DNA of 64,000 nt from Coleofasciculus sp. FACHB-T130 (lineage in GTDB: Bacteria > Cyanobacteriota > Cyanobacteriia > Cyanobacteriales > FACHB-T130), in NCBI RefSeq assembly GCF_014695375.1, contig NZ_JACJOG010000048.1:62001-126000 (forward strand), read 5' to 3'. Under the pieces are notes generated by a model. The model was given only the letters and a program-made list of their open reading frames with translations. It did no database searches and was not told the DNA's origin. Each line of letters opens with the position of its first letter. Positions within the stretch are counted from its first letter, which is position 1. The translations under genes were made by a program, and so were the position numbers. This document shows, one piece after another, positions 16,327-26,284 of the stretch.

Positions 16327-19023
16327 TTAAAGGGTCTGTGCTACAGACGCCTTCAAGCTATTTTGATTTTCTATCGACGGTGCAACCGGCTGATGTCCGT
16401 TTTCCCCTTGAGGACGACGCGCCTCAATTAAGCTAATCGCACGGGTGACGCTTTCTGGCAAAATGACCACCAAACTGCCTTCTGGTGCTTGATCCAGCGC
16501 CGTATTTATGGCGGTTGTCTCATCCAGAATGGTTTCATACCGGCAATCTGGCTTTTCTTGCTGAATTCCCTGAGAGATTAAGGCAGCTGCCTCACCGCGA
16601 GGACGCCCCCGCGTATCATCATCTTCCTTGATGATGATGCGGTCAAACATATTAGCCGAGAGTATGCCCAGCGTGATGAAATCTTCGTCGCGGCGATCGC
16701 CAGGGCCACCTACCACACCAATTCTCTCACCAGGCCAGTTGCGGACAAAACCACCTAACGCCTCATAGCTGGCTGCATTGTGAGCATAATCGATCAGAGC
16801 ATTATATTTGCCCATCTCGAACATATTCATCCGTCCTGGTGTCTGAGCGGTTGAAGCGCGGAACGTATTTAAGCCCTGACGAATTTCCTCAATCTTCACC
16901 CCTTCCGCAAAAGCCGCCAAACTCGCCGCTAGCGCGTTGGCAATCTGAAAAGGTGCCCGTGCCCCCATCGTCAGCGGCACATTCACCGCTTGTTCAATCC
17001 GTAGTACCCAATCTCCCTTCAAAATCGACAAATAGCCATTTTCATAAGCCGCTGCCAAACCGCCCCGACGGGTATGTTCTCGCACCAGCTCATTTTCTGG
17101 ATTCATGGTGAAATAAGCTACTTGTCCTTGCACCCGCCGCGCCATCGCTGCTACCAAGGGATCGTCGGCGTTCAGGACGGCATAGCCTTCTGGCATCACC
17201 GATTCCACCACGACGCTCTTGAGATGAGCCATATCTTCGATCGTTTCAATATCGCCAATTCCCAGGTGGTCGGCAGCCACGTTTAAGACGACACCCACAT
17301 CAGAGGCACTGAAGGCTAAACCAGAGCGGAGAATCCCCCCCCGCGCCGTTTCTAGCACCGCCACTTCTACCGTGGGATCTGAAAGAATCAGCTGGGCACT
17401 TTGAGGGCCGGTGTTATCCCCCGGTTCCACCATATAATCCCCAATGTAAGTGCCATCGGTGGTAGTGTAGCCAATCGTTTTCCCCGTCTGCTTGAAGATG
17501 TGGGCAATTAGACGAGTCGTTGTTGTTTTACCGTTGGTGCCAGTAATGGAAATGATGGGAACGCGAGTGGGCGCTCCAGGCGGAAAGAGCATATCTAGCA
17601 CTGGGGCAGCTACATTTCGCGGCAAACCCTGGCTGGGACAAACGTGCATCCGGAATCCGGGGGCGGCGTTCACCTCAACAATCACCCCATCCATTTCTCG
17701 CAAGGGTTTGCTGATATCGGATGTCACCACATCAATTCCAGCAATATCCAACCCGATAATCTTGGCGACTCGTTCGCAAAGCCAGATATTTTCGGGATGG
17801 ATCTCGTCAGTCCGGTCAACAGCAATCCCGCCAGTGCTGAGGTTGGCGGTTGCCCGCAGATAACAAATCTCTCCGGCGGGTAGCACGGTCTCCAGGGTAT
17901 ACCCCTGCCGTTGCAACAGCGTGAAGGTGGTGCGATCTACTTCAATTTTGGTGAGGATGTTATCGTGCCCTTCACCCCGATGGGGATCGCTATTGGTTAG
18001 CTCAATCAATTGCTCGATGCTGGATGTGCCATCTCCTACCACATGGGCGGGGACTCGTTCCGCAACTGCCACCAATTTGCCGTTGACCACCAATACTCGG
18101 TGGTCGCTTCCAGTATAGTAGCGTTCAACAATCACCGAGCGAGTTTTAGAAGCACTCTTGGCAGCATCATAGGCTTCTTCTGCTTGTTGGAAGTCGGTGA
18201 TATTGATAGTAATGCCCCGTCCGTGGTTGCCGTCGAGGGGCTTGAGGACGATTGGATATCCCCCCACCTCTTGAATGGCGTCTTCAAGTTCGTCCAGGTA
18301 GTGAATTACCGTGCCGCGCGGAACCGGCACCCCGGCTTGGCGCAACATTTTTTTGGTGCCTTCTTTGTCGGAGGCAAGTTCGACACCCAAAATGCTAGAG
18401 TGGTTGCTCAAAGTCGCCTGCATCCGCTTCTGGTAGACGCCATACCCTATCTGAATCATGGCGCGAACGCTTAAAGGCATCCAGGGAATTCCCCGCGCTT
18501 CGGCTTCTTTGACAATGGTTTCGGTGCTGGGACCGAGGGCAGCAGCCCGTGCGAAATCCCTCAGGTCTTTGAGATCCTGTGCTAACTCCTGAGCGGAGTA
18601 GGTGCCGGTGTCTACAATACTCTGACAAAGGCGCACGGCGGCTCTGGAGGCATAGCGACCGGCTTGTTCATCGTGGTACTCAATGACCACCTGGTAAATG
18701 CCTGGGGTGGCTGTTTCGCGGGTACGACCAAAGCCAGATGGCATCCCAGCGAGTTCCTGGAGTTCTAGGGCAACGTGTTCGATGATGTGTCCCATCATCG
18801 TGCCTTCTTTGACTCGGCTCAAGAAACCACCTCGACAGCCAGGGGAACAGAAGTGTTCTTCCAGACTTGGCAGCACCTGGATTAATCCCTCGTAGAAGCC
18901 AGGAATCTGATTGGATGGCTTTTCTGCAAGTTCTTCTAAATCTAGGCGCATGACGACCAATTTTTGCCGTCGAATACTCCAGTAGTTGGGACCCCGTAAT
19001 GTCTGGATTTTTAAAATTCTCAT
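16327..19023 (-). CDS. cphA: Cyanophycin synthetase
   Basis: CphA polymerises aspartate and arginine into cyanophycin, the nitrogen reserve polymer, using ATP. From ATG 19023 the protein has 898 residues, the family length, and begins MRILKIQTLRGPNYWSIRR as in homologues; an in-frame ATG at 19239 would add 72 unconserved residues. The N-terminal domain is followed by an ATP-grasp domain (about 215-475; PIVLKPLDGNHGRGI) that adds aspartate, and a Mur-ligase-like domain (from about 480) with the P-loop GTNGKTTTTRLI that adds arginine. It follows cphB in the same direction across 268 bases, the usual cphBA order. Confidence 0.98.
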   Translation of the reverse strand: MRILKIQTLRGPNYWSIRRQKLVVMRLDLEELAEKPSNQIPGFYEGLIQVLPSLEEHFCSPGCRGGFLSRVKEGTMMGHIIEHVALELQELAGMPSGFGRTRETATPGIYQVVIEYHDEQAGRYASRAAVRLCQSIVDTGTYSAQELAQDLKDLRDFARAAALGPSTETIVKEAEARGIPWMPLSVRAMIQIGYGVYQKRMQATLSNHSSILGVELASDKEGTKKMLRQAGVPVPRGTVIHYLDELEDAIQEVGGYPIVLKPLDGNHGRGITINITDFQQAEEAYDAAKSASKTRSVIVERYYTGSDHRVLVVNGKLVAVAERVPAHVVGDGTSSIEQLIELTNSDPHRGEGHDNILTKIEVDRTTFTLLQRQGYTLETVLPAGEICYLRATANLSTGGIAVDRTDEIHPENIWLCERVAKIIGLDIAGIDVVTSDISKPLREMDGVIVEVNAAPGFRMHVCPSQGLPRNVAAPVLDMLFPPGAPTRVPIISITGTNGKTTTTRLIAHIFKQTGKTIGYTTTDGTYIGDYMVEPGDNTGPQSAQLILSDPTVEVAVLETARGGILRSGLAFSASDVGVVLNVAADHLGIGDIETIEDMAHLKSVVVESVMPEGYAVLNADDPLVAAMARRVQGQVAYFTMNPENELVREHTRRGGLAAAYENGYLSILKGDWVLRIEQAVNVPLTMGARAPFQIANALAASLAAFAEGVKIEEIRQGLNTFRASTAQTPGRMNMFEMGKYNALIDYAHNAASYEALGGFVRNWPGERIGVVGGPGDRRDEDFITLGILSANMFDRIIIKEDDDTRGRPRGEAAALISQGIQQEKPDCRYETILDETTAINTALDQAPEGSLVVILPESVTRAISLIEARRPQGENGHQPVAPSIENQNSLKASVAQTL

Positions 19024-19291
19024 GGCTACTTTTGCGGGTGATTCAGAGGATGTGGGCTGTCGAATCGCGGGTAGGGACGAAGATGCAAGCGATTTCACAT
19101 CTGCTGCTTTTAAGAGAAAACTTTGCCAGAAAGGCTTCGCCCTTACTGAATCCGCTGCTACTTTAAGCAATTCCCTAGTTTCCAGCTTTAAAAAGTCACT
19201 AGACTGTTCTCCACGAACAGTTTTTTGCCAAAAAGGCAATCATGACAAGTTTTAAATTTGGAATTGAAGTACCGCTAGTAATATTCACTCA

Positions 19292-20143
19292 TCAGCCATC
19301 GGGTAGCAGGATGACTCGCTGCTGTAAATGGTAGCGATCACCATAACTAAGAATATGCAACCGTAGATTGAAAATACTAATCGGATCGGTTGCTCCCACT
19401 AAAGATTGATTCGTGTGAGATATCTCCCCAGGATCGACGATAGACACGGTGCCTTTGCCGACTACCTGTAAAAGACCATCCGCTTCCACTAAGGCGCAAG
19501 TATCTTCGTCAATCCCAATCCCTAATTTGTCTGGATGAGCCGAAATCGCACTAATCAGACGCGCCATGCGATTGCGATTGTGAAAGTGTTGATCTACGAT
19601 CACATCCGGTAAAATCCCTAACCCTAGCGTCATATCGACTAGGGAACGATTGGGAGACTCGCCGCTACCGCCTCCCGCAATCATATGATGTCCCATCACC
19701 GCCGCTCCTGCACTGGTTCCTGCCAGCGTAATCTCTCCCAGTTGCGCGCGGTATCGGACTCTTTCCATAAATGGCGTCTCGCCAAGCAGTCCACAGAGTC
19801 GCAGTTGATCGCCTCCAGTCATGAAAACCCCTGTACACTCTTCAATGTACTCCTGCATCAAGGGATCGTAACTCTGCTCCCGTTCGCGGATATCTAACAC
19901 TTTCACTACTTTCGCACCCATTTCTTGAAAGATGGTGAGGTAGCGATCGCCAATCACCGCAGGTTCTCTGGATGCTGACGGAATAATCGCAATACAGGCA
20001 TCTGTCGAGCCAGCACGATTAAAAAAGGTTTGTAATATCTCTCGTCCGTGAACTTTGTCTTCCGCACCGCCGATCACCATGATGGCGGTTTTCGTTGATT
20101 GGGGCATCCTCTGTACTAAGGATTGAGGTTCTAACTGCAGCAT
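19292..20143 (-). CDS. cphB: Cyanophycinase
   Basis: CphB is a serine exopeptidase (family S51) that cuts cyanophycin to beta-Asp-Arg dipeptides. The nucleophile Ser144 is in GTSAGAAVMGHH; other family blocks are VIGGAEDKVHGREIL, IPSASREP, FMTGGDQLRLCGLL and DQHFHNRNRMARL. ATG 20143 gives 283 residues starting MLQLEPQ; further in-frame ATGs lie at 20146 and 20161. Together with cphA downstream it forms a store-and-mobilise pair for nitrogen. No NtcA box with correct spacing was found in the spacer before cphA. Confidence 0.97.
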   Translation of the reverse strand: MLQLEPQSLVQRMPQSTKTAIMVIGGAEDKVHGREILQTFFNRAGSTDACIAIIPSASREPAVIGDRYLTIFQEMGAKVVKVLDIREREQSYDPLMQEYIEECTGVFMTGGDQLRLCGLLGETPFMERVRYRAQLGEITLAGTSAGAAVMGHHMIAGGGSGESPNRSLVDMTLGLGILPDVIVDQHFHNRNRMARLISAISAHPDKLGIGIDEDTCALVEADGLLQVVGKGTVSIVDPGEISHTNQSLVGATDPISIFNLRLHILSYGDRYHLQQRVILLPDG

Positions 20144-20161
20144 CATGTTGCTCTTGAGCAT

Positions 20162-20571
20162 AGGGTGATATCGAATACTATCGTTCTGCCAGTTGATAGG
20201 AATGCCAATTTATCCTGATGCATGGTTCTTGCTCAACTCCCTCTAACCCCCTTGCTCACCAGGACAATCTCTCTTTTCACGCTTGTCAATCGTCTCAATT
20301 TCCTTATCAATCTTTCTGGCAGGCGTTCCATCAACATCACCAAACAATTTAATTGTTTTTCTAGGTTGTTGAGTAACAAACGTTACAGATCGCCCATAGC
20401 TTGTCGCTTTTGGGCTTAATCCTATATGCATAATGCCAGATCGAGTCAACTTTTTTTATAAAATATTTAACATTATCTTGCGATTAGGGATACCGGGTAG
20501 TGGGTAATCGGTAGGAATTCGTAGGGAATGGGTAAAATCAACCTACTACTTAACTATCACCGACTTCTGCT
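20162..20571. other. 410-base spacer between divergent cphB and trmD, no gene seen
   Basis: Short frames on both strands lack coding character. A small palindrome, AAACAATT-T-AATTGTTT (about 20342-20358), and AT-rich DNA near 20450-20480 may be parts of the two promoters. Confidence 0.4.
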
Positions 20572-21870
20572 GTGCGATTTGATATTGTTACTCTTTTTCC
20601 AGATTTTTTCTCCTCTCCTCTGAGTTCGGGACTGTTAGGGAAAGCTTTAGCCAAACAGATTGCTTCTGTGCATCTGATCGATCCCCGTAACTTTGCCACC
20701 GATAAACACCGCCGAGTGGATGATGAGCCTTACGGCGGCGGAGTAGGGATGTTGATGAAGCCAGAGCCGATATTTGGTGCTGTGGAGTCACTGCCAGTTC
20801 TAGCCAGACGCGAGACGATCCTGATGACGCCGCAGGGAGAACCGATGAAGCAACCGCTGTTTCGAGAATTGGCAGCCAATTATGACCAATTGGTAATTAT
20901 TTGCGGTCATTATGAAGGTGTCGATGAGCGGGTGCTGAATTTGGTGACACGGGAGGTATCTTTAGGGGATTTTGTCTTGACTTGTGGAGAAATCCCGGCG
21001 CTGGCACTACTCAACGGCACCATTCGCCTACTACCGGGAACGGTGGGGAAGGAAGAGTCTTTAAAAGCAGAAAGTTTCGAGGCGGGGTTGTTAGATTATC
21101 CTCAATACACCCGTCCTGCTGACTTTCGCGGGTGGAAGGTGCCGGATGTTTTACTATCGGGGAATCATGCGGAGATTGAACGCTGGCGGCGAGACAGACA
21201 AATCGAGAGAACGCGCGATCGCCGTCCCGATTTATTTGCTGCTTGGTTGCAAGATTCCAGTTCCAACCAAAAACCAAAAACCATGAATCAGAATGAGCTT
21301 GAAAATGATATCGTCACCATTAGCCAACTACAAATCGCGCTAACAGCCCAAGCGGGTACGATTCAATCAAAATTGTCTGAATTAAGTCTTACGGCTAATA
21401 CTCAAACCCAGGAAGGGTTGATGCAGCTACTACAAGCATCTGTGCAAGCACTGCTAGAAAATTCCGAATGCTGGACTCATGTGTTGGGGAGTTCACAGAC
21501 AGTTTCTAGTCGGGAGGAAGCTGAAACAGTCTTCAACAAACTTTCGTTACAAGAACGTAGCAAATTTACGGCTGAAACCCTCTCTAACGTAGATGGCAAA
21601 GTTACCCAGCAACAAGTTGAACTCGATCCAGATGAAGAACAACCTGCATACATCGTCGTAACATTGCTAATCGGCACGGCTGACGATCAGCCATTATTTG
21701 AAAACCTCAATTCTGCACATACTGTAAAGCTTGCTTTAGAGAAAGTTACAGCCATCAGCCTCGACTATCTAATGGTGTTTGAACTACTCTGGAGTCCTCA
21801 GGTAGAAACTGATGCACTTACTCAAGAGGAGCTTTTGAGCGAGTACCGTGACCTGATAGCGATCGCTTAA
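20572..21870 (+). CDS. trmD: Fusion: tRNA (guanine37-N1)-methyltransferase TrmD + DUF1517 domain
   Basis: Residues 1-230 are a complete TrmD, which makes m1G37 in tRNAs and prevents frameshifting: FDIVTLFPDFF at the N-terminus, DDEPYGGGVGMLMKPEP, the trefoil-knot SAM site ICGHYEGVDERV, SLGDFVLTCGEIPAL and the C-terminal RRPDLFAAW. Residues 238-432 are a DUF1517 domain (ELENDIVTISQLQIALTAQA to LLWSPQVETDALTQEELL), strongly similar to the C-terminus of the protein at 26667-27962 but without its membrane segment. No stop separates the two parts. An internal ATG at 21283 lies at the junction but has no Shine-Dalgarno. GTG start fits the TrmD N-terminus. A TrmD of normal length would end near residue 230-240. 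Confidence 0.9.
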   Translation: MRFDIVTLFPDFFSSPLSSGLLGKALAKQIASVHLIDPRNFATDKHRRVDDEPYGGGVGMLMKPEPIFGAVESLPVLARRETILMTPQGEPMKQPLFRELAANYDQLVIICGHYEGVDERVLNLVTREVSLGDFVLTCGEIPALALLNGTIRLLPGTVGKEESLKAESFEAGLLDYPQYTRPADFRGWKVPDVLLSGNHAEIERWRRDRQIERTRDRRPDLFAAWLQDSSSNQKPKTMNQNELENDIVTISQLQIALTAQAGTIQSKLSELSLTANTQTQEGLMQLLQASVQALLENSECWTHVLGSSQTVSSREEAETVFNKLSLQERSKFTAETLSNVDGKVTQQQVELDPDEEQPAYIVVTLLIGTADDQPLFENLNSAHTVKLALEKVTAISLDYLMVFELLWSPQVETDALTQEELLSEYRDLIAIA

Positions 21871-21986
21871 TCTCAAGTTTTACAACTGACTGCTTGCAGG
21901 CTAAAAAGCTTAAATTATGGGGAAAATCAGCCGGGTTTAGTTTGTTCCAAATTATGATTTTCTCAGGTTGAAGTGGAGTCGTCCCG

Positions 21987-23237
21987 GTGTTAAAAAAGCT
22001 TTTCAAATATGTACTGGTAGGTGTAGTGCTGGTGCTGGGCTACCACGCGATCGCTTCTGCCATTAGTGCGGCATCGACTCGTCAGCCTGTGTGGTCAATA
22101 AACCTACACGCTAGTACGGCACCAATCGCAACACAGAACCGATTGCTGGTGCCAACGGGGAATACAAAGCCCTCAGCACTTCAATCACTCGATCCGGCAA
22201 CCGGGAAGGTGCAATGGCGGAGCCAGCAGCCGATTGGCAGGGTGTTTGCTATAGAGGGTAATACTATCTATGCCAGCGATTTCGGGCTACTGCCACTAGT
22301 TAACGATCCCAAAAACCTGGTGACGCTTGATGCCAACACAGGCAAGACAAAAGCAGTATTGCCACTTGACAATTCAGACTTTGCGGGAATGATTGGAGTA
22401 TCTCAGGGAGCCTTCATTCTCAACAGCTATGTCAGACAGGGAGTAGAGAGCGATCGCAACGAAATTTCTGCCCGTACTCCAGATAAACTGCTCTGGAAGT
22501 TTGTCACCCCCAAAGACAGTATGGTTTCTACCTTTGAGAGTGTGGACTCCAAATCGCCTGTGGTTCAAAATGGGGTAGTGTTTTTGCCCATCTTAGTTAA
22601 TCCCAGTACACCGCAAAGAGGATACCAACTCACCGGATTGGATGCCGCTACAGGCAAAGTCCTCTGGACTTGGAACACCTCAGCTGAGCTAACGGATGTC
22701 ACAGTTTTAGGAGACACTGTATATCCGGCAGTGTATAGCAAAGACCGTACAGGAAAGGAACCTGGTTGGGTCAAGGCACTCGATTTAAAAACGGGCAAGG
22801 AACGCTGGACTCATACGATGCGGGGCGGTGAAGCCAAGCTAGCGAGTGATCGCGAAGTCTTCATCTGGGATGGTGATGTCAAGACGAGTACGCGATTTGT
22901 CGTTTTGGATCGGCAGACTGGGGCTATGCTTCGGCAATTTACCTTATCTCGCCAGGATCGGCAAGAACCCAGACCCATCGCTCTGGCGGACAATATTATT
23001 TACACGGCTGATATGGAAATCGAAGGTGTCAGAGCTCTTGGTTTCTATGGTTCAGCAAAGAACCATAGTCGGGTGAATGCCTTCGATGCCACAAGCGGAC
23101 AGGTGCTTTGGCACACCCCGACACTCCGTGAAAGCCATATTTATCGATTTGTTCTGAATGGCGATCGCTTGTTCTTAAGCAGTAACGGGCTAGAAAACAA
23201 TGTCCAGAGTGTTGTGCAGTCCTTTTCTACTCGCTAG
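21987..23237 (+). CDS. PQQ-like beta-propeller protein, exported or membrane-anchored
   Basis: A GTG start gives 416 residues. A hydrophobic N-terminus (about 7-27, YVLVGVVLVLGYHAIASAI) acts as signal or anchor. The rest carries PQQ-type blade motifs of the form LDPATGKVQWR, LDANTGKTKAVL, LDAATGKVLWTW, LDLKTGKERWT and FDATSGQVLWH, predicting a propeller of about seven blades as in BamB-like proteins. Role unknown; BamB-like scaffolding or a cofactor-free binding platform is possible. Its stop codon overlaps that of the convergent gene. Confidence 0.85.
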   Translation: MLKKLFKYVLVGVVLVLGYHAIASAISAASTRQPVWSINLHASTAPIATQNRLLVPTGNTKPSALQSLDPATGKVQWRSQQPIGRVFAIEGNTIYASDFGLLPLVNDPKNLVTLDANTGKTKAVLPLDNSDFAGMIGVSQGAFILNSYVRQGVESDRNEISARTPDKLLWKFVTPKDSMVSTFESVDSKSPVVQNGVVFLPILVNPSTPQRGYQLTGLDAATGKVLWTWNTSAELTDVTVLGDTVYPAVYSKDRTGKEPGWVKALDLKTGKERWTHTMRGGEAKLASDREVFIWDGDVKTSTRFVVLDRQTGAMLRQFTLSRQDRQEPRPIALADNIIYTADMEIEGVRALGFYGSAKNHSRVNAFDATSGQVLWHTPTLRESHIYRFVLNGDRLFLSSNGLENNVQSVVQSFSTR

Positions 23238-23908
23238 AACCGCTGACGCAAACTCCAGACCAGAAACCCGCCTGAGATCGCAGCGTAAAGCACAACGCTG
23301 ACAGCTGCGATCGCCCAAAAGAATGGATTCCAAGCACTCTGGCTGACATCAATCCCCATCGGGCCGACAAACCTTTGCAGCACATCGATACCGATACTAC
23401 TTGCGATCGCGCCAACACCACTGACCAGTACCCACCAACCTGCTTGCGGCACTTTTGTTCTCAGCACTAGCCACTGAGCTACCCCCAGCAAGATGCCGTA
23501 GGTACCATCAAACAAAAACTGAGGCAGCACAGACATGGGGGGCATCATGCCACCTATCAAGCCGGAAGCTGGGGGCATGAGTGTCGCTGCCCACAGCCCG
23601 TTGATTACCGCTAGGGCGATCGCACTTCCCAAACTGGTTGCCAGCACCCAGGAGCGAATAGATGGGAGCCACTGCCTTAAAACCAGCCATTGAGCAGTTC
23701 CACCTAAAGCACCGCCGATCAATCTAAATACGATGAGGATCAACAAAAGGCTAGTGCTACCTCCAGTGAATCCTCCCCCTGTCGCTGATGCAACCGCTCC
23801 GGCAACTCCGTCCACAATGATTTGCAGCAGTTTAGCCACGACACAGGCAACTAACCATTGCCACAAAAGTTTCTTCCATGCCAAAGATTTGTCTATCGTC
23901 ACGCTCAA
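23234..23908 (-). CDS. Multi-pass membrane protein with duplicated QWLVLR motif
   Basis: The 224 residues contain about six hydrophobic segments. Two copies of G(T/V)AQWLVLR (near residues 70 and 142) suggest an internal duplication, with each half comprising about three helices. Proteins with this motif are common and uncharacterised in cyanobacteria. The 3' end overlaps the propeller gene by four bases: CTAG at 23234-23237 supplies TAG to both strands. Confidence 0.8.
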   Translation of the reverse strand: MSVTIDKSLAWKKLLWQWLVACVVAKLLQIIVDGVAGAVASATGGGFTGGSTSLLLILIVFRLIGGALGGTAQWLVLRQWLPSIRSWVLATSLGSAIALAVINGLWAATLMPPASGLIGGMMPPMSVLPQFLFDGTYGILLGVAQWLVLRTKVPQAGWWVLVSGVGAIASSIGIDVLQRFVGPMGIDVSQSAWNPFFWAIAAVSVVLYAAISGGFLVWSLRQRF

Positions 23909-23943
23909 TCACTCTTTAAGTCATTTATTCTGTCAAATGTGGC

Positions 23944-25083
23944 TTATTTTAAGGGCAGATTATTGGCGACAAACCCCCATTTGCCGTCCTGATAAACAGC
24001 TGCCAGACCTTCAGAAAACTTCGTCGCTACATCAAATTGAGGGGTAATCATAAACTTGCCAGTTTTATCAATAAAACCCCATTTACCACCCTGAGCAGCC
24101 GGTGCCAGCCCCTGAACAAATTGGTCTGTCTCTTCAAACTGCGGTGAAATAAGGATTTTCCCTGTTTTACCGATGTAACCCCATTTACCCGCCTGATTGA
24201 TGGCTGCCAGTCCTTCAGAGAAATTTATCGCTTGGTCAAACTGAGGAGAGATAATCATCTTTCCTGCTTTATCAACATAGCCCCATTTTCCCTGTTTTTG
24301 GACAGCAGCTAATCCTTCAGAAAAAGGAGTACAGTCATTAAACTGGAGTGGGATAGCAACCTTACCTTTACTGTCAATATAGCCACATTTCTTGACTTGT
24401 CTGACGGCTGCTAAACCCTGAGAATATGCGACTGTCGCCTCAAATTTGGGTGGAACAATAAACTTGCCAGTTTTATTAATAAAGCCCCATTTCTTGCCCT
24501 GCTGAACCTCTGCCAATCCCTCAGAAAAAGGCATAGCGGGTAAAATCTGGGAATCAAACTGAGGAGGAATGATAAACTTGCCAGTTTTGTCAATGTAGCC
24601 AGTTTTGCCACCCTGCCGGACGGCTGCCAGCCCTTCGGAAAATCCACTACAACGCTCAAACTGTAACGGGATGACAACTTTACCTGTTTTACTGAAATAG
24701 CCACATTTGCCAGTAAAACCGCCCAGTTGCACATCTACCAGTCCCTCAGAAAACGAGCCAACAATATCAGGTGCTTCCTCTCCTTCGCCATTGTCAGGTC
24801 CAATCCTAAATTTGGGAGGAATGATGAACTTACCAGTTTTGTCGATAAAGCCTTTTTTGCCCTCTTTTTCAACCTTAGCCAGCCCATCAGAAAATGGGTA
24901 GACATCATCAAACTGAGGAGCGATCGCCAGATTCAGAGTTGCTTTGGTTACAAACATCTGCTCATCTGTTACATCGGCGGAAGCTTTTTGAGTTTGAGGA
25001 CACAGACTTATAGCCAGTAGCAAGAATCCACCAGATAGGACAGCTGCACTTAAGGAATGTATGGATTTTTTGTTCACGAGCAA
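23944..25083 (-). CDS. Secreted WG-repeat (KWG) protein
   Basis: After a signal peptide (about residues 1-36, ending near KASA) come about eight repeats of roughly 42 residues with the pattern PF(S/D)EGLA.V...GKWG(Y/F)IDKTGK(F/M)IIPPQF, the WG beta-repeat family. Such proteins are predicted to make an elongated beta structure for binding; a common function is not established. The last repeat (KFSEGLAAVYQDGKWGFVANN) is truncated, as usual. It lies 34 bases after the start region of nothing else on this strand: the TPR gene upstream ends 34 bases before its ATG, so the two may be co-transcribed. Confidence 0.88.
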   Translation of the reverse strand: MLVNKKSIHSLSAAVLSGGFLLLAISLCPQTQKASADVTDEQMFVTKATLNLAIAPQFDDVYPFSDGLAKVEKEGKKGFIDKTGKFIIPPKFRIGPDNGEGEEAPDIVGSFSEGLVDVQLGGFTGKCGYFSKTGKVVIPLQFERCSGFSEGLAAVRQGGKTGYIDKTGKFIIPPQFDSQILPAMPFSEGLAEVQQGKKWGFINKTGKFIVPPKFEATVAYSQGLAAVRQVKKCGYIDSKGKVAIPLQFNDCTPFSEGLAAVQKQGKWGYVDKAGKMIISPQFDQAINFSEGLAAINQAGKWGYIGKTGKILISPQFEETDQFVQGLAPAAQGGKWGFIDKTGKFMITPQFDVATKFSEGLAAVYQDGKWGFVANNLPLK

Positions 25084-25117
25084 AATCTCTCAACGTTGCA
25101 GATGATGGATTGAAGAA

Positions 25118-26284
25118 TTATCGCTGTTTTTTCCCTTGAGTAGATGCTAATTGTTTCTCTGCCTGTTGCATACTCTGACGCGCATCTGCATCGTTAGGGC
25201 TGAGTTTTAGACCTTGCTTAAAAGCTGCGATCGCTTCCGGTAACTTTTTCTGTTTCATCAAAGCTATTCCCAAAAGGTAATAGATGTCACCATTTTTATC
25301 TTTCTTTTTAGATTTCCATTCAATCCCTTTACGGTAAGTAGCAACTGCCTCATCTAATTTGTTTTGTTTAACTAGAACCTGTCCCAACCCTTGATAAGCA
25401 TCTGTATAGGAAGGATAGAGTTCAATCGCTTTGCGGTAAGCCGCGCTCGCCTCATCTAATCGGTTTTGCTCAGCCAGTATCCACCCCAGCCCTTCGTAAG
25501 GCAGATGATAATTAGGTACAACCTGAATTGATTTTTTGTAGGCAGCAATGGCTTCTTCTGGTTTTTTCTGTACAGTAAAAGCGTCACCTAAACGCAGGTA
25601 CGTCAGGTTGGCATTGGGGTCTAATTCAATCGATTGACGATAAGCTGCGACTGCCTCATTTGTTTTTTCTTTTACCAGCAAGACGTTACCTAAGTGGTAG
25701 TATGCATCGTCATTCTTCGGTTCTAGCTCAAGAGTTTTGCGAAAACTTGCCTCTGCTTCGTCCCATTGACGTTCGTAAGTGAGAGCAAGCCCCAACCATA
25801 GATGACTCTTAGCTTTTGTGGGTTGCTGTTCAGCGGCTTTGCGACAAGGTGCGATCGCTTTTGCACTTTCTCCTTGTTCCACTAACGCAAAACACAGACC
25901 AAAGTGGGCATCAACCAACGTTGGGTCAAGTTGTAGAGCTTTGTTATAAGCTATTACAGCTTCGCTGAGCATCTTCGGTTTGGTGAATAGCCACTCCCAT
26001 GCCAAAGATTGTTGTTGTAACTGGCTAGCGATCCGAATGCCTTTACCTGAACTTTCCCAGAATGTCATGTAGGCATTGCCAAGGTTAAGAAAGGCTTGAG
26101 GATCTGTAGGCATCGCTTGAGTCTTTTGGCGATAGGCAGCAATCTTTTTTTGATCTGCTTGCACCTGCCTCAAGGTCTGGTAGTCTCTGAGAAAAAACCA
26201 GCCGTAGTAAGCTCCTACCGCTAGACCCAAACCAAGAATAGAGAAAATAAAAATTTTCCGAGGTTGCTTGATTTTAAAAATCAT
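25118..26284 (-). CDS. Membrane-anchored TPR protein
   Basis: The 388 residues start with a membrane helix (about 11-32), followed by about eight tetratricopeptide repeats with the pattern A...Y.KA(L/I).L.P....A...LG..L (for example EAVAAYRQSIELDPNANLTYLRLGDA). TPR arrays bind partner proteins; the target is unknown. Anchor at the N-terminus suggests the array faces the periplasm or the cytoplasmic membrane surface. It is followed closely by the WG-repeat gene in the same direction. Confidence 0.88.
   Translation of the reverse strand: MIFKIKQPRKIFIFSILGLGLAVGAYYGWFFLRDYQTLRQVQADQKKIAAYRQKTQAMPTDPQAFLNLGNAYMTFWESSGKGIRIASQLQQQSLAWEWLFTKPKMLSEAVIAYNKALQLDPTLVDAHFGLCFALVEQGESAKAIAPCRKAAEQQPTKAKSHLWLGLALTYERQWDEAEASFRKTLELEPKNDDAYYHLGNVLLVKEKTNEAVAAYRQSIELDPNANLTYLRLGDAFTVQKKPEEAIAAYKKSIQVVPNYHLPYEGLGWILAEQNRLDEASAAYRKAIELYPSYTDAYQGLGQVLVKQNKLDEAVATYRKGIEWKSKKKDKNGDIYYLLGIALMKQKKLPEAIAAFKQGLKLSPNDADARQSMQQAEKQLASTQGKKQR

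Noticed and set aside
18010-18474. 154-codon open frame antisense inside cphA
   Set aside because: Lies wholly within the conserved ATP-grasp coding region of cphA; shadow frame.
19024-19239. 72-residue N-terminal extension of CphA
   Set aside because: Homologues start at MRILKIQTLRG; the extension has no recognised domain.
19024-19291. NtcA box before cphA
   Set aside because: Candidate GTA triplets have no TAC at the proper 8-base distance.
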